A stretch of DNA of 64,000 bases from Diprion similis. Taxonomy: Eukaryota > Arthropoda > Insecta > Hymenoptera > Diprionidae. A program made the translations under genes and the position numbers. Below the pieces are notes generated by a model. It searched no databases, had not been told where the DNA came from, and saw nothing but the letters and a program-made list of their open reading frames with translations. The stretch's first letter is position 1. Each line of letters starts with the position of its first letter. Positions 57,892 to 64,000 of the stretch are shown piece by piece. The stretch is taken from the NCBI RefSeq assembly GCF_021155765.1, contig NC_060108.1, positions 19,741,025 through 19,805,024 on the forward strand. Reading direction: 5' to 3'.

Positions 57892-59655
57892 ATGTCCGAT
57901 ATAAAATTTGTTATTGCATTATTGTGCAAAGATCTCCGTCAAGCCGTTGACGCAACGCTTAAACCTGAGCATTTCAGATTATCGAAGTTCAACGAAGATA
58001 CAGACAATACTGTAAGCTTGCCTTAAATTGCCATTTGAAATTAATTTTTAAGGTTATGTTATGTACTCTATCGTAAATGCGGCCTTCATTTTTCTTTCCC
58101 TTTTTTTGTCAGGTTATCGAACTATGGAAAATTTTGTACCAATTGAGTTCTTGCGCTGCTAAGGAAATCCCTGGAAATATTTTATTGAATGACTATGGTA
58201 GGCAAATTGTCGCATTCAATTGTTCTGATACAATAATCATTGGGCTTGAATGAGTCATCTGAATGTTTTCATGGAACTACTACACGCGGTAATTTTCGAA
58301 TAGCCGGCCCAGCATGCAATAAGAATCCATCATTAATGAGTAGTTCCAAAGAAAACCACTGGATTTAGTTTTTTCCTCGTTAGCGGAAAAAATTTTTAAT
58401 ACGGACTAAAAAAAATTCACTTGTCTAGACTCTCTTCCACGTATTTAAATATTTCAAAAATCAAACCCATTGAATCATCAATAACTTTCTGTTTCTATTT
58501 AAATTTCAATAGAAAATTTCGATCTAGCAATTAGCTTCTTAATGATATACACGTATATTAATTGTTATTAAATTGCAGATGATGTTACCTTTGTAAAATT
58601 ATACTTTGCTTACCTGCAATATCCTGTTCCCGAGTTCTATACATTGTCATTAGATCGAGGAAGTAGCCGTGAATTATTGATAGCTTTTGCTTGGCTTCTT
58701 GCTACTCAAAATGCTCTAACTGTAGCAATTGATAAAAAAATTTCTACTAGTATTTTATCAGAGGAATTCACTGACAGCCATATACAAAAGGTAAATACAC
58801 ACACTAATTGTGTATAAAATGAGGTTTATAATTCACTATATTTGGAAATCTAAACATAAAGGAATGTTTTCATTTTAGACAGTGACTATCACTGACTGGG
58901 AAAAAACGTTATCGACAAAGGCTCAATTAAATAGGATAATTCATGTATGCGGGCAAATAAACTACAACATTAGAGCAATTTCAGAATTGGTAACTGAAAA
59001 ACTGAAGCTCACTACAAAAGCGCATGCAGCTAGTATAAATGTGTGCAGTTTGCCACATTTGAGCATTTCTGAAATGGCAATTGCAAAGAGGTTTGCTTTG
59101 AATAAATCTGATAGCGATCAACGCCGCATTCAACAGTTACAGGAACTTGCATCTGTACTAGACACTCATGTTAAATGGGAAACTAAGCGACACATTTTTT
59201 TTGATTGGATGGTAAATGAGCAGCATCGGTTTAATTTGATACAATTTGAAGAGCATAAATTATGGTTGTGGAGAAATTGATCAAGTTTTCATCAAGAAAT
59301 TGTGTTGCAGGTCACAGTAATAGAAGAGCACAAAAAGTCACAAGTCGAGGCTACAGACTGTAAGGAATCTGACATTGAATTGTCTAAATTTGTGTGTCTC
59401 TTACGTCACATAGTAAAAAAAAATATTCACAATCTGAAGCATAAGGATGAAATTTCATCAGCTTTATCCTCTAGATCGGATTGTGTTTCACGACTACTGA
59501 GAATGCAATCTGAACACACCGAAGCAGAAACCTGGCTTTTGGGTGTAAAGCTACAATTGGATAGCGAAGAGGCCATGACTAAAAAGCAAATGAACAGCCT
59601 AATTATCCAACTCAAGAAAATGCTGAAATTAATACCTCATTGCGTGCAAATTTAA
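57892..59655 (+). CDS. TEDC1: Probable tubulin epsilon and delta complex protein 1
   Basis: Five exons: 57892-58011, 58113-58197, 58579-58790, 58879-59211, 59311-59655; 364 aa, all phases consistent. Short conserved blocks match the TEDC1 (C14orf80) family as I remember it: SSRELLIAFAWLLA (97-110; human has GSRELLLALSWLLA), LPHLSISE (197-204; human LSHLSVTE) and FFDWM ending exon 4 (human FWQWM). The remainder is helical, and the C-terminal 115 residues look coiled-coil. In vertebrates TEDC1 binds TEDC2 with delta- and epsilon-tubulin and is needed for stable triplet microtubules in centrioles. An earlier ATG is followed at once by a stop, so 57892 is the start. The call rests on three blocks only. 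Confidence 0.75.
58265..58356. repeat. Short inverted repeat in TEDC1 intron 2
   Basis: GTTTTCATGGAACTACT at 58265-58281 pairs with AGTAGTTCCAAAGAAAAC at 58339-58356, with one small mismatch bulge. The loop is about 57 bases. It could be a tiny MITE or an RNA hairpin within the intron. Confidence 0.6.
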
Positions 59656-59836
59656 CTTCAGTGTTATATGTTGGTCGAAAATTATGAACGAGGATTTTTT
59701 TGTTACATTACAACTCATAAAGCTAGATATCCAGAAAATCTTGAAAACAAACATAAAGAAGATAATAATAATTCAACACTACGATTAAACATCCATAAAA
59801 AAAATATGTCATTTACGAATAGGTTCTTTGCTGCAA

Positions 59837-59842
59837 AATAAA
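59837..59842 (+). promoter_or_regulatory. Candidate poly(A) signal of TEDC1
   Basis: AATAAA, 182 bases after the stop codon. Confidence 0.5.
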
Positions 59843-61502
59843 AGGAACGTTGTAGGTGCAGACCATTATTGAATTACTTAATATGACGTTAAAAGACCTG
59901 ATTTGTCCGATCACTCAATTAATGAATAATTTTCTCTGTCATGAAACAGAACCATGACGTAACCATCAACCAAAGAAAACAGTTATGTGAGATATTATAT
60001 ACATATGAATTAAATCAGAAGTTGAATTTAATTGCATATTTAAATAGACCTTAGAAGGTTCATCATTTAAATATTCAGAGTGCATCCATATAAGTATAGC
60101 GAAAATTGGGAAGTGCCTCTTGGTCACCGTTTATAATTAATCATCATGGATATTTAAAGTCGCGTGTTCAGGAATGATTCATGCCTTTTCAACCAAAAGA
60201 AATTGACCACAGAAGAACTGAAGAGCATGAATATATCGGTATGTATTAAAATACACATTAGCATTCGTCACAGGCTAGTACAGTTAGTTTAATGGGTAAT
60301 CTGAATTTCAGTTATGATTCATTCTTTATCGCAATCATGAGCAGTTTCAACTTCGTATGTCAGTATAGGTTGTCAGATTTCATGAATAAATTGGTGGGTA
60401 CATTGAATGTGTGTTAATGTAGGCAAAAACAGATGTGGTATTCAATATAATCGTTAAACCAATTATTCCAAATTTATGTCGAGGTTGCACACTGAGATTT
60501 ATAATTCAATTTCTTTACATTTTGAGAAAGTTCTGCTGCTACAAGTGACCCAAAATTAAGCGGATATCCGAAGTTCCAGATACCGGATGTGTGCACAATA
60601 CGCTTATCAGAGAAATTTACCGTTTATCGCTGGGTCTGAATTATTCAATTCATAGGCTGAAAGTAATTTATACCATATACTATCCTGAGAAAGTGTTTAA
60701 AGCCGTTAATTTCTGTACACTTTAAAGCAGTGGCATTAATTTTTCTCGCAATCTCTTCTGTCAAATTGCCTTTGCCAATTAAATACATATGGAGAAATTT
60801 TACAACAGATAGAAGGTCAGAAAATGTACTACAATATTACGTAGGGCTCATGTAGATACCTTTAATTCGGAGTTTCATAAGACGCGTCTCAGAGGCGATC
60901 ACGAAGTTAAGACACTTGAAGTCATTGTGATTAAGAAATTTCGACTTGAACAGAAAAGTGTGCGTAAAAAAATCAATTACGAGATCAGATTTTTCGATAA
61001 AAAAAACACTCGCTAATTTAATTGGGTTAGTTCAACTGAATTAAAAATATTCACTATGGGATCAATAATAGAGACGGTTTCGCGCATTGTCTCATTTTTC
61101 GTTACTATAATTCTCTAACTACCAAAAACAACTTTAAATAGTACTCAAAACTCGGCCAAAAACAAATTACATTCAATCCTTGCCATTCCAGCAGGCCCAA
61201 TTGGTTTACGATCCCTTTCCAATCATTTGTATCTTTAAGAGATTTTTTGGCAAGCGGATCACGGATAATACGCATGTAACACTGTTTATTCAATAAATTA
61301 TGTACAAGTCCTGACGTACTGGTAGAGCGTTATTCCTCATCACTGGAATATTATTACCTATTACATAAATTAATTACAGTAATTATTAATAATTATATTA
61401 TACTACTCGATAAAATACAGTAATTTCACAGATCTTAATAGTATTCATGTAGTTTATATACAAATTCGCACTTTCGGCATGTACTACGGTTTTATAACTA
61501 CG

Positions 61503-61622
61503 TTTTTTTTTTTTTTTTTAGTTTTTTGTTTGCTTTTTATTCATATTTCTTTAATAGATACTACATGTATGTGTATATATATATATATATATGCATACAG
61601 TATACACACATATATAGTATAT
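61503..61622. repeat. Poly(T) run and (TA)n block
   Basis: A run of about 16 T at 61503-61519 is followed, after about 45 bases, by TA/GTATA repeats to about 61622. Poly(T) could be the poly(A) tail of a minus-strand retroposed copy, but I found no body sequence to support that. Confidence 0.8.
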
Positions 61623-64000
61623 TGACATTAGGGCTGTTGATAAAATGTCAAGTTATGTTACAAAATAAATTATCGAAATCATATTACATTGTAGTTGTCC
61701 TATAGTGCCCTTCACCTAAGCACTAAGCAATTAAGCACAGCTTCTCGTAGGAGAGCAATCATCCATAGTTACGTAGATATTATTGGAATTATCACAGTCT
61801 GTGTATTTACAACTTAATATCTAGTGAGTGATCTCTGTACTCTTGTCTTGAGTATCGCAAATTATTGCGCTACCTTATAAGAAAAAAGAAGAGATAAGAA
61901 ATAAACGTTATATCATGTAGTGATGTATAGTCTAACTGTCGTTTGAAAAATAAATTTCTTTTGTTACTATCCAAACTAAAAATCGATCCACATCGGTAAT
62001 ATACCTAAAGTATAATATGCATAAAACGGACGAAAATGTACGTTACTTGATTGTGTTCCAGTAAGGTACTACAAGTATGTGATACGTAAAAAAATATTCA
62101 TGTAAAATTAGAATATACTCTTATACGAAGAAAAATACTTAACGGCAGGTGCAAAGGAGCACTATACGTGTAATCGAATGGTTAAATGGACCGAATTTCA
62201 ACCTTTTTCATACTCATAAATTATATACCTATACTTTTTATCATTTATGCATATCTAACTCAAAACAGTCTCCGCTTTGGGCACGTCTGTACATGCATGG
62301 CGTAGCGAGACTTTCGTTAGCCTGTACATGTTTCGTCCCTAACTGTACTATAGTATGGATTCGAATTAAGTAGTAAACATTGAATCATATTTTTGGTACG
62401 ATTCGAGCTAGACTCTGTATTATTGAGAGATACATTTAATAGTAATACAAGACCTTACAAGACCGTTATGGTTGAGTCAATTTCAATTCATAGACTACAG
62501 ACTTGGCGCGTCGGTGGCGGCAACGTCCAAGGCAAAGAAAATCAAAATATGTGATACCAGATGTTTCGAAATTTTTCCTACGGTATTTGGGATCACGTGT
62601 GGTGGGTACAGGGAATGCTGCTGCTCTGTGATAAGCGTGCATTGCTCAATTTGTTTGTTTCTCGAAATTTGAATTTGAATTATTATTATTCTCCAACATT
62701 TGCAGATTATCAGGATCCTTTTCATTCCATGGCTGCTTTATTACAGACTTGACCATGCCATCATCACTTTAAGTAAGAACAAGCAGGGGATTGCATTAAA
62801 TTTACCAAATCATCGTCTAAGATCCTGATACAAAGATCATCTCCTCTGTTTCCAAGTCAGCATTTTTAGTTAAATTTTTTTTGAAAATATAAGATTTCTC
62901 CTGAATTGGGCAGCTATTTGTTTCTTCCTTGTCGGCATTTTTAAATGCGATTGTACGAGTTCGAACCATGACAGTATGATTTGCACCAATTCCTTCATGT
63001 CTGGTGAATAAATGGCGAAAGATTTATTTAACACCGAGTACCAGCTGCTTGCTTTGTAGATGAATGTATTTGATATTACTAGTTAGCAAATAACGACTGG
63101 CATGGATTCACGAGCATTGTAATTTAGTGGATAACTTGACTGAAGTTAACAATTTTACTTCCGAGTTTTCCTCTTCGCTTCTTCCAGAAACAGAGTAAAC
63201 ATTTACCGCCGTCAGTCAAACTTGTTTTTTATTATTCCATTGTATAATTGATAAAACAATTTCAGCAAATTCTCAACATATATAGTCATTTCGTTTGCCG
63301 CTTCCTTTTTCCGATACTAGAGTATCATCCCTGCAATCATACCCTGCAAATAAAGCTATTTTTTAGCTCATTTGTTAACAGGAATAAATGGGCTCACACG
63401 GATACTGTATTGAAACGATTGAATGGCTTCGAAACACGTGACGAACTTCAAACCAATCACACAACAGGTCCAATGACACCTGTTCCTTGGAATAAAAATA
63501 TTATTGTCAGCATAAAGCAATGCGACTATCAGTATTGGCATTTTTTTTTTTTTTTCTCAAAACTCACTAAAATTCATCGCAAACATAAAGGAGTCTCAAT
63601 GTGAAGAAACAAGTATAAATATGTACAAGTGTCTCTTACAGACACTGTCAAGGTGACTTATACGACATGATTTGATCAGGGACCGTTTATATATATATTT
63701 TTTAAATCGCACGGAAAATCATGATTTTCATTGAAAAAAAAATATTCAAAGCATGTTTAGAATAATAGTATTAATAATCACAACAAATTATTTTAAAGAA
63801 ATTTGAGTTGGAGTGATTTTATCCCTGATCTACGAATGGGTTGGTGACGATATAGCAAAATACATCATATACCCACATACGTATTTCTTCTTCCTTCGAA
63901 ATTAGACGTTCCAATTACTGAAGTTTTGATTTCGCCTGCTTTAGTCATGTGCAGCTATAGATAAAAAATTCTACTTGTCCATCGCATGATGCGACCGTAC

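Larger units (their letters stand above)
59656..64000. other. Right-hand interval, no gene supported
   Basis: About 4.3 kb of AT-rich DNA. It includes the TEDC1 3' end, a poly(T) run and a TA-rich block near 61.5 kb. The frames at 62472-62752 and 63248-63604 have no recognisable domain, biased composition (Phe runs from poly-T) and no clear exon borders. A neighbouring gene's untranslated region could extend in from the right. Confidence 0.5.

Noticed and set aside
60265-60340. A tRNA-like stretch (GTTAGTTTAATGGG)
   Set aside because: There is no matching T-loop, anticodon stem or acceptor stem nearby.
63248-63604. A 118-codon plus-strand frame near the right end
   Set aside because: It includes a poly-Phe run from poly(T), has no domain, and shows no convincing exon borders.

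Overview
The window is eukaryotic nuclear DNA, most likely from an insect. It is AT-rich, its genes are split by GT-AG introns, and its gene set includes a Sidestep-family receptor, an insect-type Ly6/uPAR protein and a CAT-type amino acid transporter. CpG is not visibly depleted and a long satellite array is present. Hymenoptera would fit, but I cannot prove the order from the sequence.

Layout, left to right. (1) 1.2-10.6 kb, plus: a complete Sidestep-like cell-surface receptor (5 Ig, FN3, one membrane span; 14 coding exons) whose signal-peptide exon lies about 4 kb upstream of the rest. (2) 12.6-17.6 kb, minus: a complete MCM8 helicase gene (14 exons, 793 aa), tail-to-tail with gene 1, with a foldback transposon in intron 6. 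(3) 18.6-33.4 kb: about 47 head-to-tail copies of a 312-bp satellite. Because 312 is a multiple of 3 and the unit has one stop-free frame, the array reads as a 4,882-codon open frame; I treat this as satellite, not a gene. A decayed solitary copy lies at 34.25-34.44 kb. (4) 34.8-36.1 kb, plus: a small secreted/GPI-type Ly6 protein. (5) 40.4-44.3 kb, plus: a cationic amino acid transporter (11 exons, 590 aa). (6) 46.7-51.5 kb, minus: lodestar/TTF2, a SWI2/SNF2-type transcription terminator (11 exons, 1,029 aa). It is head-to-head with (7) 52.2-54.8 kb, plus: a LUC7L3-type splicing factor; a small inverted-repeat element sits in their shared promoter interval. (8) 57.9-59.7 kb, plus: a probable TEDC1 (tubulin epsilon/delta complex 1) orthologue. 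The last 4.3 kb has no gene I can support.

All gene models were built by hand from open frames, splice sites and exon phase. Every junction listed keeps frame from start to stop, so the models are internally consistent, but no transcript evidence was available. The genes do not form an operon or pathway. MCM8, lodestar, LUC7L3 and TEDC1 are housekeeping genome-maintenance, RNA and centriole functions; Sidestep, Ly6 and the transporter act at the membrane.

The most unusual object is the satellite. It has an open frame through every copy, no length change in about 47 copies, block-wise higher-order duplications of 4, 10, 12 and 13 units, and decayed edges.
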